The notes: generated by a model not told the origin, from the sequence alone. Positions 45,888-54,680 are shown, numbered from the stretch's first letter. The stretch is 64,000 nt of DNA from Massilia pinisoli (GCF_024753285.1 NZ_JANUGW010000024.1:1-64000); one strand, 5' to 3'. A program made the numbers and translations.

Positions 45888-46529
45888 TCATTCTTGAAAA
45901 AACCGGTAGACCTCCGCGTACAGGGCCGCCATCTCGGCGGCACCGGCGCTGCCGTCGATGTCGCTCGCACAGCGCCCGGGCACGTGGGCGCCCCAATGCA
46001 GCGCCGGCAGGTGCACGATGGTCGCTGCGACGCGTGCCGCCGGCACCTGGTCCGCGAACGCGCGCATGGCGGCCCATGCCGCGGGCGCCGGATCGCGTTC
46101 GCCGCCCACCGCCACGAACAGCACGCGCAGGCCGGGATTGAACATGCGTGCGTTGGCGAGCCGCTTGACGAGGTCGCGGCCGCCGTCGGCGTGTTCGGCC
46201 ACGAGCGGAACCAGCGCGACGCGGGCCGCGATCAGCGCACGGCGGCAATCGGGACTGTCGGCGCCGTCGGTGTCGATGACGACGTCGTGATGGTGCGAGG
46301 CGAGCCGTTCCAGGGCGTCGGCGAAGCTGCCGCCGGACACCGCGCGGGCGGCGACAGCCGGGCGCAGGCGCGACCGTGCGCGGTCGAGGCCCCACCGCGC
46401 GCACGTCCGCTCCGGGCTGGCGTCCAGCAACGACACCTGCCGTCCGTGGCGCCCGCGCAGCAGCGCCAGGTTTGCCGCCAGCTGGGCGCCGGCGGCCGGC
46501 AGGGCGGCGTGAACGATCGTGACGATCAT
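45888..46529 (-). CDS. ParA/MinD-like protein lacking the Walker A loop, head of kdp operon
   Basis: A 213-residue protein with the ParA layout: a first strand MIVTIVHAALP, helix AAGAQLAANLALLRGRHGRQ, then VSLLDASPERTCARW (the equivalent of LLDADPQGSALDW) and HHHDVVIDTDGADSPDCRRALIAARVALVPL (the Walker B-like strand). The P-loop KGGxGKTT is replaced by HAALPAAGAQ, with no Gly-Lys-Ser/Thr, so ATP binding in the usual way is not expected. It ends 11 bp before the 30-residue membrane peptide and is the first gene of the kdp transcript. Its function is unknown. A ParB-like partner or other partition gene is absent. Confidence 0.75.
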   Translation of the reverse strand: MIVTIVHAALPAAGAQLAANLALLRGRHGRQVSLLDASPERTCARWGLDRARSRLRPAVAARAVSGGSFADALERLASHHHDVVIDTDGADSPDCRRALIAARVALVPLVAEHADGGRDLVKRLANARMFNPGLRVLFVAVGGERDPAPAAWAAMRAFADQVPAARVAATIVHLPALHWGAHVPGRCASDIDGSAGAAEMAALYAEVYRFFQE

Positions 46530-46756
46530 GTCCCTGCCACTCCGGAATTCGCTGCCTGCATGTGCACTCCTTGCTGTCGTTGATTGCGATGCCAGGAGTG
46601 TAGGAAAGGGCACGTAAAAATTTTCTAAAAAGACGTCCGGCCCGGATAAAGGCTCTGTTTATATGGCGCGGACGACCGGCCGCGGCGCTGTTTTTACAAA
46701 ATCTTTACGGGCCGGCCGGTACGATACCGGTCACGAACATTGCCTGGAGAATCTGG
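46530..46756. promoter_or_regulatory. Shared control region of kup and the kdp operon
   Basis: A 227 bp divergent region. TTTTTACAAAATCTTTAC (46691-46708) contains two TTTACA-like repeats upstream of kup. Read on the minus strand, TTTTTAGAAAATTTTTACG (about 46613-46631) forms a similar T-rich block upstream of the kdp unit. T-rich sites of this kind resemble the KdpE box of E. coli. Assignment is by similarity of composition and position only. Confidence 0.4.
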
Positions 46757-48634
46757 TTGGATACGCAGCACAACAAGAAGAACGTCGCCGGCCTCGCGCT
46801 GGCCGCCGTCGGCATCGTCTACGGCGACATCGGCACCAGCCCGCTGTATTCGTTGAAGACCGTGTTCGATCCCGAGCACGGGCTGGCCCTCACGCCGGCC
46901 AACCTGATTGGCGTCGTGTCGCTGATTTTCTGGGGCCTGACCATCATCGTCTCCTTCAAGTACGTGACGCTGGTCCTGCGCGCGGACAACCGCGGCGAGG
47001 GCGGCATCATGGCGCTGCTGGCGCTCGCGCTGGGCGCCATCGGCAACCGCCAGCGGCTGCACGTCGCGCTCCTGCTGATCGGCGTGTTCGGCGCATCGCT
47101 GTTCTACGGCGACAGCGTGATCACGCCGGCCATTTCCGTGCTGTCGGCGATCGAAGGTCTGGAAGTCGCCACGCCGGCGCTGAAGGCCTACGTGGTGCCG
47201 CTGACGATCGTCGTCCTGGTCGGCCTGTACGCGGCGCAGCGCCATGGCACCGCGGGCATCGGCCGCTGGTTCGGCCCCATCATGCTGCTGTGGTTCGCGG
47301 CGCTGGCGGCGATGGGCGTGCTGAACATCGTCGAGAGCCCCGGCATCCTCGTCGCCTTGAATCCGTGGCACGCGCTGCGCTTCTTCATCGACAACCGCGG
47401 CACGGGGTTTCTCGCGCTCGGCGCGATCGTGCTGGCCTTCACGGGCGCCGAGGCGCTGTATGCCGACATGGGCCACTTCGGCCGCGCGCCGATCCGGCTC
47501 GCGTGGTTCGCCGTTGCCTTTCCGTCGCTCGCGCTGAACTATCTCGGCCAGGGCGGCCTGCTGCTGGCCCGGCCGGATGCGATCGTCAATCCGTTCTACC
47601 AGCAACTGGGTGCCTGGAGCGTGTATCCGCTCGTGGTGCTGTCGACCATCGCGACAGTCATCGCGTCGCAGGCGACGATTTCCGGCACGTTCTCGATGAC
47701 GAAGGAAGCGATCGCGCTGGGCTTCCTGCCGCGCATGCGCACGGTGCACACGTCGGAGCGCGAGATCGGCCAGGTCTATCTTCCGCTCGTCAACTGGCTG
47801 CAACTGATCGCGGTGCTGCTGGCCGTGATCGGATTCGGTTCGTCCGACAACCTGGCGTCGGCATACGGCATCGCGGTCACGGCGACGATGCTGGCGACGA
47901 CAATCCTCACCTATTTCGTGATCCGCTACCGCTGGCGCCTGAACCTGCTGCTGTGCCTGGGCGCGACCGGCTTGTTCTTCGTGATCGACGCGGCCTTCTT
48001 CTCGGCCAACGTGCTGAAACTGCTGCATGGCGGCTGGTTCCCGCTGACGCTGGGCGTGCTGCTGTTCACCGTGATGCTGACCTGGCGCCGCGGCCGCCAG
48101 CAGGTGTTCGACAATCTGCAAAAGCATGCCATTCCGCTCGATGCTTTCCTGGAGTCATTGTTCATTGCCCCGCCGACGCGGGTTCCCGGCACCGCCATCT
48201 TCCTGCGCGGCGAGAGCGATGGCGTACCTCATGCGATGTTGCACAATCTCTTGCACAACAAGGTATTGCATGAACGCGTCGTGTTTCTTACCGTGCACAT
48301 CGCGGACGAGCCCCGGGTCGACGCGTCGGCGCGGATCCGCATCACGGCATTGGGGCACGGCTGCCACCAGGTCGACGTCAGGTTCGGTTTCAAGGACGAG
48401 CCGGACATCCCCGACGTCCTCGAGCAATGCGCGGCGCACGGACTGCCGTTCGACATGATGCAGACGTCGTTCTTCGTTGCGCGCCAGACCGTGATCTCGA
48501 CACCGGGCGGCGGCATGGCGCCGTGGCGCGAGCACTTGTACGTCGCGATGCAGCGCAACGCGCGCGATGCCGCCGACTACTATCGCATTCCGACCAACCG
48601 GGTCATCGAACTGGGCACGCAAGTGGAAATCTAG
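46757..48634 (+). CDS. kup: Low-affinity potassium uptake protein Kup
   Basis: A 625-residue K+:H+ symporter of the KUP/HAK/KT family. It has about 12 membrane helices to residue about 430 and a cytoplasmic C-terminal domain. Signatures are ALAAVGIVYGDIGTSPLYSL, the GGIMALLALAL block, GVFGASLFYGDSVITPAISV and TFSMTKEAIALGFLPR. The start is TTG, with TGGAGA upstream, and the protein begins MDTQHNKKNVAGLALAAVG. It is divergent from the kdp unit, so constitutive and inducible potassium import share one control region. Confidence 0.95.
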   Translation: MDTQHNKKNVAGLALAAVGIVYGDIGTSPLYSLKTVFDPEHGLALTPANLIGVVSLIFWGLTIIVSFKYVTLVLRADNRGEGGIMALLALALGAIGNRQRLHVALLLIGVFGASLFYGDSVITPAISVLSAIEGLEVATPALKAYVVPLTIVVLVGLYAAQRHGTAGIGRWFGPIMLLWFAALAAMGVLNIVESPGILVALNPWHALRFFIDNRGTGFLALGAIVLAFTGAEALYADMGHFGRAPIRLAWFAVAFPSLALNYLGQGGLLLARPDAIVNPFYQQLGAWSVYPLVVLSTIATVIASQATISGTFSMTKEAIALGFLPRMRTVHTSEREIGQVYLPLVNWLQLIAVLLAVIGFGSSDNLASAYGIAVTATMLATTILTYFVIRYRWRLNLLLCLGATGLFFVIDAAFFSANVLKLLHGGWFPLTLGVLLFTVMLTWRRGRQQVFDNLQKHAIPLDAFLESLFIAPPTRVPGTAIFLRGESDGVPHAMLHNLLHNKVLHERVVFLTVHIADEPRVDASARIRITALGHGCHQVDVRFGFKDEPDIPDVLEQCAAHGLPFDMMQTSFFVARQTVISTPGGGMAPWREHLYVAMQRNARDAADYYRIPTNRVIELGTQVEI

Positions 48635-48728
48635 CATCTAGCGCGAGCGACGGCCCGTATGCCGTGCGCCGGTGGACGCGGCGCCGCGACGCGGCTAAGC
48701 TGGGGGCCGAGAGGATCCGGAGCACCGC

Positions 48729-50297
48729 ATGGACAAACCCGCCGACCCCGCATTGCCCGTGCCCGACGGATCGCGCCGTCCGCTGGCGACGCTCGCCATC
48801 GTTTTGCTGTCGTGTTTTTGCGTGTTGCTGGCCGCCCTGCAGGCGTGGAGCGCGTGGCGTGCATATCAGACGGAGCTGGACGACAGCCGCGTCACCACGG
48901 CCAATATGGCACGCGCCCTCGCGTCGCACGCGGAAACGTCGATCAAGCTGGGCGACGCCGTGCTTGCCGAGATGGTCGAGCGCATCGAACACGACGGCAT
49001 GGACGACGCCGCGGCCGCGCGCCTCACGCAGCGGCTGCGCACCATCACGCACGACGTGGGCGAGCTGCACGGCCTGTTCGTGTACGGCCCGGACGGCAAG
49101 TGGCTGACGTCGTCGCTGCCGCGGCCCATGCAGGGCAATAATTTCGACCGCGAGTATTTCCAGTACCACCTGCTGCACAACGAGCGGGGCACGCACGTGA
49201 GCGTGCCCGTGCGCAGCCGCTCGACGGGCGCCTGGATACTGCCGCTGTCGCGCCGCATCGAAGCGCCCGACGGCAGCTTCGCCGGGGTGGCGCTGGCCAC
49301 CCTGAACCTGGCCTGGTTCGGCCGCTTCTACGAGAGTTTCGACGTCGGCAAGAACGGCACCATCGTCCTTGCGCTCGACAACGGCACGCTGATCTTCCGC
49401 CGGCCGTTCAACGAGGACCAGGTCGGCATGGACATCCGCAACGGCACCATCTGGCAACTCGCGCAGAACAATGCCAAGCCGGGATCGGTCACGCTGACGC
49501 CCCGCATCGACAACATCGAGCGCATGTACAGCTACCGCCACCTGCAGGGCTTTCCGCTGTTCGTCGCGTGCGGCGTGGCCGTGGACGAGATCCTCGCCGG
49601 CTGGCGCCGCAGCACGCTGCAGACGGCCGTGCTGGGACTGGCCGCGCTGCTGTTGCTGGCCTGGGCCGGCGGCCTCCTCGTGACCCAGATCCGCATCCGC
49701 GAGCGGCTCGAAGGCGACCTGCGCCGCGCGAGTGCGGCGCTGCAGCGCCACAACGCGTCGCTGCAGAACCTGGCCGACAGCGACAGCCTGACGGGCCTCG
49801 CCAACCGCCGCCTGTTCGAGGACCGTCTCGTGCGCGAGTACGAGCGCGCGCGCCGCAGCGGCGCGCCGTTCGCCCTCGTCATGATCGACATCGACCACTT
49901 CAAGCTGTACAACGACCGCTACGGCCACGTGGCCGGCGACGATTGCCTGCGCCGGGTGGCCGGCGCCATCGCGGCCGGCGCGCGCCGTCCCGCCGACCTC
50001 GCGGCGCGCTACGGCGGCGAGGAATTCGCCGTCATCCTGGCCGACACCGACCTCGCCGGCGCGCAAGCCGTGGCCGACCGCATCCGCGCCGCGGTGGCCG
50101 GCCTCGACCTGCGCCACCAGGACAATCCCGCCGGCCGCGTCACGCTCAGCATGGGCCTGTACGTCGGCCATCCCGCGCTGGCGGACCGCAACGATCCGCT
50201 GGCCTGGGTCGACGTGGCCGACCGCCTGCTGTACGAAGCGAAGGGCGCGGGGCGCAACCGCGTCGTCGCGCGCGAGGGCCACGCTGCGGCGGCCTGA
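48729..50297 (+). CDS. Membrane diguanylate cyclase with periplasmic Cache-type sensor
   Basis: A 522-residue inner-membrane protein. TM1 is about residues 20-42, TM2 about 290-312. The periplasmic part (43-289) looks like a double Cache/PDC sensor (GLFVYGPDGKWLTSS, PVRSRSTGAWILPLSRRIEA). The GGDEF domain begins SDSLTGLANRRLFEDR and carries GGEEF (429-433), so it should make c-di-GMP; DIDHFKLYNDRYGH is also intact. The ligand is unknown. It stands just after kup on the same strand, 94 bp away. GAGAGGATCCGGAG precedes the ATG. Confidence 0.9.
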   Translation: MDKPADPALPVPDGSRRPLATLAIVLLSCFCVLLAALQAWSAWRAYQTELDDSRVTTANMARALASHAETSIKLGDAVLAEMVERIEHDGMDDAAAARLTQRLRTITHDVGELHGLFVYGPDGKWLTSSLPRPMQGNNFDREYFQYHLLHNERGTHVSVPVRSRSTGAWILPLSRRIEAPDGSFAGVALATLNLAWFGRFYESFDVGKNGTIVLALDNGTLIFRRPFNEDQVGMDIRNGTIWQLAQNNAKPGSVTLTPRIDNIERMYSYRHLQGFPLFVACGVAVDEILAGWRRSTLQTAVLGLAALLLLAWAGGLLVTQIRIRERLEGDLRRASAALQRHNASLQNLADSDSLTGLANRRLFEDRLVREYERARRSGAPFALVMIDIDHFKLYNDRYGHVAGDDCLRRVAGAIAAGARRPADLAARYGGEEFAVILADTDLAGAQAVADRIRAAVAGLDLRHQDNPAGRVTLSMGLYVGHPALADRNDPLAWVDVADRLLYEAKGAGRNRVVAREGHAAAA

Positions 50298-50353
50298 GGC
50301 CGGGCTGAACGTGGTTGTGTCAGAATGGCGGCCCGTTCGACGTCGAGGACACC

Positions 50354-51109
50354 ATGGAAAAGCTGATTTCGGAATTGATCCGCCTGTACCTGCTGCCGGG
50401 CAGCCCGGCAGCGCAGGCGTTGACGCAACGCGGGGAAGGCCGGGCATGCGCGCCCGTCGACCTCACATCGGACGGGGTCACGCGCGCCATCGTGCTCCCG
50501 TTCCGCAGGGCGGCCGGCGAGGACGCCCACCATTGGGACCGGCTGTGCACCGTCGCGAACGCCCTGCAGGCGGAGTTCGGCTTTCCCGCGCCGGCCGTGA
50601 GCGTTGCGAGCGCGGGCGGCTATGTGTTGTGGCTGTCGCTGGCGATGCCCATTCCGCTGGCCGACGTACGCCGCTTCGTCGATGGCCTTGCCCGCCTGTG
50701 GCCCGACACGCTGCCGCCGGCCGATGCCGTCGTCGGCGCGCCCGTCGAGCTGCCGCCGTGCCTGGACGCGGCGACGGGCCGCTGGGCCGCGTTCATCCAT
50801 CCCGGCATGGGTGCCTCGTTCGCGGACGAATCGGGGCTCGAGATGGCGCCGCCGGCGCCGGGACAGGTCGCGTTCCTCGACGGACTCGAGAGCATCGGCG
50901 CCGAGCAGTTCCAGGCCGCGCTGGCGCGTCTGACGGCCACGGCAGCGCCGGCACCGGTGCGGGCAGCCGCCGCCTCGGCCCCGCGTGACGGCGGCGCGCC
51001 CGACGGCCTGCTGCTGAAGGATGCCACCTTGGACGACATCGTCCGCCACCTGCACGCGCGCAACATCGAACCCACGTTCCGCTTCCTCGTCGATCAAGCG
51101 CCGAGATAG
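50354..51109 (+). CDS. Conserved-looking protein of unknown function
   Basis: A 251-residue soluble protein. I do not recognise a family with confidence. The segment SVASAGGYVLWLSLAMPIPLADVRRFVDGLARLW is weakly reminiscent of the G-Y-H-L-W strand in archaeo-eukaryotic primase-like proteins, but the catalytic acidic pair is not obvious. The region 190-220 is an Ala/Pro-rich linker, and the last 35 residues (GLLLKDATLDDIVRHLHARNIEPTFRFLVD) look like a separate small helical domain. GAGGAC lies before the ATG. The 3' end overlaps the facing LysR gene by 16 bp. Confidence 0.7.
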   Translation: MEKLISELIRLYLLPGSPAAQALTQRGEGRACAPVDLTSDGVTRAIVLPFRRAAGEDAHHWDRLCTVANALQAEFGFPAPAVSVASAGGYVLWLSLAMPIPLADVRRFVDGLARLWPDTLPPADAVVGAPVELPPCLDAATGRWAAFIHPGMGASFADESGLEMAPPAPGQVAFLDGLESIGAEQFQAALARLTATAAPAPVRAAAASAPRDGGAPDGLLLKDATLDDIVRHLHARNIEPTFRFLVDQAPR

Positions 51110-51972
51110 TTCGCCAGCTCGTCCGGCGTCCCGCGCGGAAACGCTTCCTTGATCCAGTCGAGGAAGGCGGACACGCGCGCGCTCAGCAGGCGCCGTGACG
51201 GGTACAGCGCCCACAGGGCGATCTCCGGCCCGTCCACGTCGCCCCAGCAGACCAGCGTGCCGGCGGCGAGGTCGCGGCCGACGAGGGAGACGGGCAGGCA
51301 CGCGGCGCCGATGCCCGTCCGCACCGCATCGCGCACCATCATGAGCGACGACAGCCGCAGCACGGGCGCGATGGCGATGGCGGGCTGTCCCGTCACGGCC
51401 CACGCGCGGCTGCCTTCGTCGCGCACGACGGCGGGGACGGGCACGCCGTCCGCCGGTCGCGCGAGCGACGGGGCCGCGACGACAACCAGGCGGTCGCGCA
51501 GGAAGATGCGACCGATGAGGTTGTCATCGGGATCGGGATTCACGCGGATCACGAGGTCGTAGCCTTCCTCGATCATGTCCACGGGCCGGTCGTCCGTCGT
51601 CACTTCCAGACGCACGTCCGGGTAGCGCAGCGCGAACCCCGCGGCCAGCTTGCCCATCGCCGTCTGCGAGAACAGCAGCGGGGCGCTGATGCGCATCCGG
51701 CCGCGCGGACGGTCGCCGCCGGATGTGAGCGCGGCCGCCGTCTCGTCGATCTCCGTCAGCAATGCCGCCGTGCGCTCGTGCAGCGCGCGGCCCTCCTGCG
51801 TGAGCTTGAGCGTCCGCGCGCCCCGTTCGAGCAGGCGCAGGCCGAGGCCCGCCTCCAGTTCCGCGACGCGGCGCGACAGCGTCGCCTTCGGTCGGCCGCT
51901 CGCCCGTGCGGCGCGGCCGAAGCCGCCGTGGCGGGCGACGAGGTTGAAATCGGCGAGGGCAAGTAAATCCAT
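51094..51972 (-). CDS. LysR-family transcriptional regulator
   Basis: A 292-residue regulator. The N-terminal winged HTH is MDLLALADFNLVARHGGFGRAARASGRPKATLSRRVAELEAGLGLRLLER. The effector-binding domain follows (about 88-290, starting RGRMRISAPLLFSQ). The ATG at 51972 gives the standard LysR N-terminus with AGGTGGA upstream. It is divergent from the NmrA/DUF1857 pair across 113 bp, the classic layout for a LysR protein controlling the facing operon. Confidence 0.9.
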   Translation of the reverse strand: MDLLALADFNLVARHGGFGRAARASGRPKATLSRRVAELEAGLGLRLLERGARTLKLTQEGRALHERTAALLTEIDETAAALTSGGDRPRGRMRISAPLLFSQTAMGKLAAGFALRYPDVRLEVTTDDRPVDMIEEGYDLVIRVNPDPDDNLIGRIFLRDRLVVVAAPSLARPADGVPVPAVVRDEGSRAWAVTGQPAIAIAPVLRLSSLMMVRDAVRTGIGAACLPVSLVGRDLAAGTLVCWGDVDGPEIALWALYPSRRLLSARVSAFLDWIKEAFPRGTPDELANYLGA

Positions 51973-52085
51973 GTGTTCCACCTGTGAGACGGGATGTCCA
52001 ATTCTACCGTCTATCGGATCGCTGTTGGGACGCCTAAGCTGTGAAGCGTCAACCGACAACTCTCAACTTCAAACAGGAGAACACC

Positions 52086-52949
52086 ATGACCATCCTCGTC
52101 ACCGGCGCAACGGGCAATGTGGGCCGCCATGTCGTCAACCAACTCGTACAACGCGGCGCCAAGGTGCGTGCGCTCGTCCGCGACCCTGCCAAAGCCGACT
52201 TCCCGGCCGGCGTCGATGTCGTGCAGGGCGACCTGCTGGACGTGGACGCGCTGCGCCGCGCGTTCGACGGCGTGTCGACCTTGTTCCTGCTCAACGCGGT
52301 CGTGCCCGACGAATTCACGCAGGCGCTCGTCACCCTGAACGTGGCGCGGGAAGCGGGCGTGGACCGGGTCGTGTACTTGTCCGTCATCCACAGCGATCTG
52401 TACGTCAACGTGCCTCACTTCGCGGGCAAGTTCGGCGTCGAGCGGATGATCGAGCGCATGGGCTTTTCGGCCACGATCCTGCGTCCCGCCTACTTCATGG
52501 ACAACGACGTGACGATCAAGGACGTCATGCTCGGCTACGGCACGTACCCGATGCCGATCGGCGCGAAGGGCCTCGCGATGATCGATGCGCGCGACATCGG
52601 CGAGATCGCGGCGATCGAATTGATCCGCCGCGCCGAAGCCACCCGGCCGCTGCCGCTCGAACGCATCAACCTCGTCGGCCCGGACACGCTGACGGGCGGG
52701 GACGTCGCCGCCATCTGGTCGGCCGTGCTGGGCCGCACCGTGACCTACGGCGGCGACGACACGGCCGGCTTTGAACAGAACCTGCGCCAGTTCATGCCGG
52801 CCTGGATGGCCTACGACATGCGCCTGATGAGTGAGCGCTTCCTTACCGACGGCATGGTGCCGGCAGCGGGCGACGTCGACCGCTTGACCGCGCTACTGGG
52901 CCGTCCGCTGCGCACGTACCGCGACTTCGCCGCTGGCATCGCCGCCTGA
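52086..52949 (+). CDS. NmrA-type NAD(P)-binding protein (atypical SDR)
   Basis: A 287-residue Rossmann protein. TILVTGATGNVGRHVVNQLV holds the GxxGxxG dinucleotide motif. RALVRDPAK closes the NADP pocket. It lacks the Tyr-x-x-x-Lys pair of true SDR dehydrogenases; HFAGKFGVERMIERMGFSATILRP is the NmrA/quinone reductase 2-like equivalent. Such proteins bind NADP(H) as redox sensors or reduce quinones. CAGGAGAACACC precedes the ATG. It is the first gene of a two-gene unit with the DUF1857 protein. Confidence 0.87.
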   Translation: MTILVTGATGNVGRHVVNQLVQRGAKVRALVRDPAKADFPAGVDVVQGDLLDVDALRRAFDGVSTLFLLNAVVPDEFTQALVTLNVAREAGVDRVVYLSVIHSDLYVNVPHFAGKFGVERMIERMGFSATILRPAYFMDNDVTIKDVMLGYGTYPMPIGAKGLAMIDARDIGEIAAIELIRRAEATRPLPLERINLVGPDTLTGGDVAAIWSAVLGRTVTYGGDDTAGFEQNLRQFMPAWMAYDMRLMSERFLTDGMVPAAGDVDRLTALLGRPLRTYRDFAAGIAA

Positions 52950-52963
52950 ACGAGGAGAACATC

Positions 52964-53437
52964 ATGATCTATTCGACCGCCACCGTTCCCGTCAATCCGG
53001 ACGGCGAAACCCCGCTGACGCGCACCCAGGCCTGGAACGGCCTCGTACTGAAGGCGCGCGACGCCCGCGAATTCCTGCCGCCCAACCTGTGCACCCGCTG
53101 CGTCGTCGTCGAGGAAAGCGCCACGCACATCGTGCGCGACGCCACCATCGGCGGCGCCGACCTGCGCGAGATCATCGTGTTCGAGCCCGGACACAAGGTC
53201 TCGTTCTTCCAGGCGAGCGGGCCGCGCGAAGGCGTGATCGTCAACGAATTGTTCGAGGACGAGACGGGCGCGCTGTGCCTGAAGTTTTATTGCTACACAG
53301 GCTTGCGCGACAAGGCGCCGGGCGGCCTGGAAGAACAGGCCGAGCAGGCGTGGATGGACAGCGAGAAGGGGTACAAGACCGCCTTGCTGTCGACCTTGAA
53401 GCGCACGCGCGAGCTCGTCGTCGGGGGCCGGCTCTGA
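52964..53437 (+). CDS. DUF1857/AtaL-like SRPBCC protein
   Basis: A 157-residue single-domain protein of the START/SRPBCC-like DUF1857 family. Family features are the opening STATVPVNPDGETPLTRTQAWNGLVLKARDAREF, CVVVEESATHIVRDATIGG and the LKFYCYTG strand. The fold forms a hydrophobic pocket; the natural ligand is unknown. GAGGAG lies ahead of the ATG. It lies 14 bp after the NmrA gene and is most likely co-transcribed and LysR-controlled. Confidence 0.82.
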   Translation: MIYSTATVPVNPDGETPLTRTQAWNGLVLKARDAREFLPPNLCTRCVVVEESATHIVRDATIGGADLREIIVFEPGHKVSFFQASGPREGVIVNELFEDETGALCLKFYCYTGLRDKAPGGLEEQAEQAWMDSEKGYKTALLSTLKRTRELVVGGRL

Positions 53438-53586
53438 CGGCCAGCTTCGGCTTTCCCGCAGTCGAACCTCTGATATTTCTGATTCTTTTGCTCGCCTGAC
53501 AGCTATACACTTTGTCCATCGTCAAGACATATGACGACCCGCCGATCCGGAAGCGATCGGCGGAACCAAGCTGAAAGGGATGCAAC

Positions 53587-54399
53587 ATGAACGGAAGGTC
53601 TTTGAATGCGGGGATGAAGCTCGTCGCCGCGGTGGTCGTGGTAATCCTGTTGTTCGCGCTGGCGCCGTTCGGCACGGTGCCGGCCGGCTACCGCGGCGTG
53701 ATGACGACGTTTGGCAGCCCGAGCGACCAGGTGCTGAGCGAGGGCATCCACTTCCGCGTGCCGCTGGCGCAAAGGCTGAACCTCGTCAACGTCTCGATCC
53801 AGAAGGGGGAAGGCGAGGGTGACGCCGCGTCGCGCGACCTGCAGACCGTGCACACGCGCGTGGCGCTGAACTACCACGTGCGGCCAGACGCCGCGGTGAC
53901 CGTGTTCCGCGACCTGGGCAACGAGCCCGGCCAGCGCATCATCATTCCGTCCGTGCAGGAAGCCGTGAAGGCCGTCACGGCGCGCTTCACGGCGGAAGAG
54001 CTGATCGCCAAGCGCACCGACGTGCGCGACCAGATCATCGCGCAGTTGCGCGAACGGCTGGCGCGGCACGGCATCATGGTCGACGAGTTCTCGATCGTGA
54101 ACTTCAATTTCTCGCGTTCATTCAACGACGCGATCGAAGCGAAGACGACGGCCGAGCAGCTGAAGCTGAAGGCGGAACGCGACCTGCAGCGCATCGAGGT
54201 GGAAGCGAAACAGCGCGTGGCGCAGGCGAAGGCCGAGGCCGAGTCGCTGGCCGTGCAGCGCCAGCAGGTGACGCCGGAACTGATCCGCCTGCGCGAGATG
54301 GAGAACCAGCGCATGGCGATCGAGAAGTGGGATGGCAAGCTGCCCAGCGTGGCCGGTGGGGCGGTGCCGTTCATCAATGTGGCTGGCGCAGCGAAGTGA
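53587..54399 (+). CDS. Prohibitin/SPFH-family membrane protein
   Basis: A 270-residue protein. One N-terminal membrane helix (residues 12-28) is followed by the SPFH/band 7 domain (about 30-195): TVPAGYRGVMTTFGSPSDQVLSEGIHFRVPL, then VQEAVKAVTARFTAEELIAKR. A coiled coil follows (about 180-245, AEQLKLKAERDLQRIEVEAKQRVAQAKAEAE). It resembles prohibitin-type proteins that build membrane rings and regulate proteases such as FtsH. No HflK or protease partner is adjacent. Confidence 0.87.
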   Translation: MNGRSLNAGMKLVAAVVVVILLFALAPFGTVPAGYRGVMTTFGSPSDQVLSEGIHFRVPLAQRLNLVNVSIQKGEGEGDAASRDLQTVHTRVALNYHVRPDAAVTVFRDLGNEPGQRIIIPSVQEAVKAVTARFTAEELIAKRTDVRDQIIAQLRERLARHGIMVDEFSIVNFNFSRSFNDAIEAKTTAEQLKLKAERDLQRIEVEAKQRVAQAKAEAESLAVQRQQVTPELIRLREMENQRMAIEKWDGKLPSVAGGAVPFINVAGAAK

Positions 54400-54500
54400 G
54401 CGTTGTGGACGAACGATAGACTTTGACAGGCGTACCGTGGCGTCCATGTTTCGGTCGTGATATTCGGCGACTTTTGCGGCTCGACAAGCTGCTATGCTGA

Positions 54501-54680
54501 GTCTCACGGCTGAAGCTGTATGAAGCGGACTCGGAGCGTAGTGACCGCTTAAGGGCGATTGCAGGCGTCCAGGTTGGTCTACTGTCGGCCTTGGAGGCAC
54601 TTTCTGCATGTGTGTTTGACCCTGATCCGGAAGAAGCATGGCAGAAGCGGGCGTACAACTTTAGCCTTGGCGACGAATAA
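54501..54680 (+). pseudogene. Possible gene remnant (59 codons, no start)
   Basis: Directly after an in-frame TGA (54498-54500) the frame reads VSRLKLYEADSERSDRLRAI, then AGVQVGLLSALEALSACVFD and PDPEEAWQKRAYNFSLGDE before TAA. The composition (charged helix followed by DPDPEEAWQKRAYNF) is protein-like, but there is no ATG or GTG in a good context and the base composition differs from neighbours. It may be the tail of a decayed or horizontally acquired gene. I do not recognise the family. Confidence 0.35.

Noticed and set aside
45888..46529. Plasmid partition system at the head of kdp
   Set aside because: Only a P-loop-less ParA-like protein is present; there is no parB, no parS-like repeat cluster and the gene is embedded in the kdp transcript.
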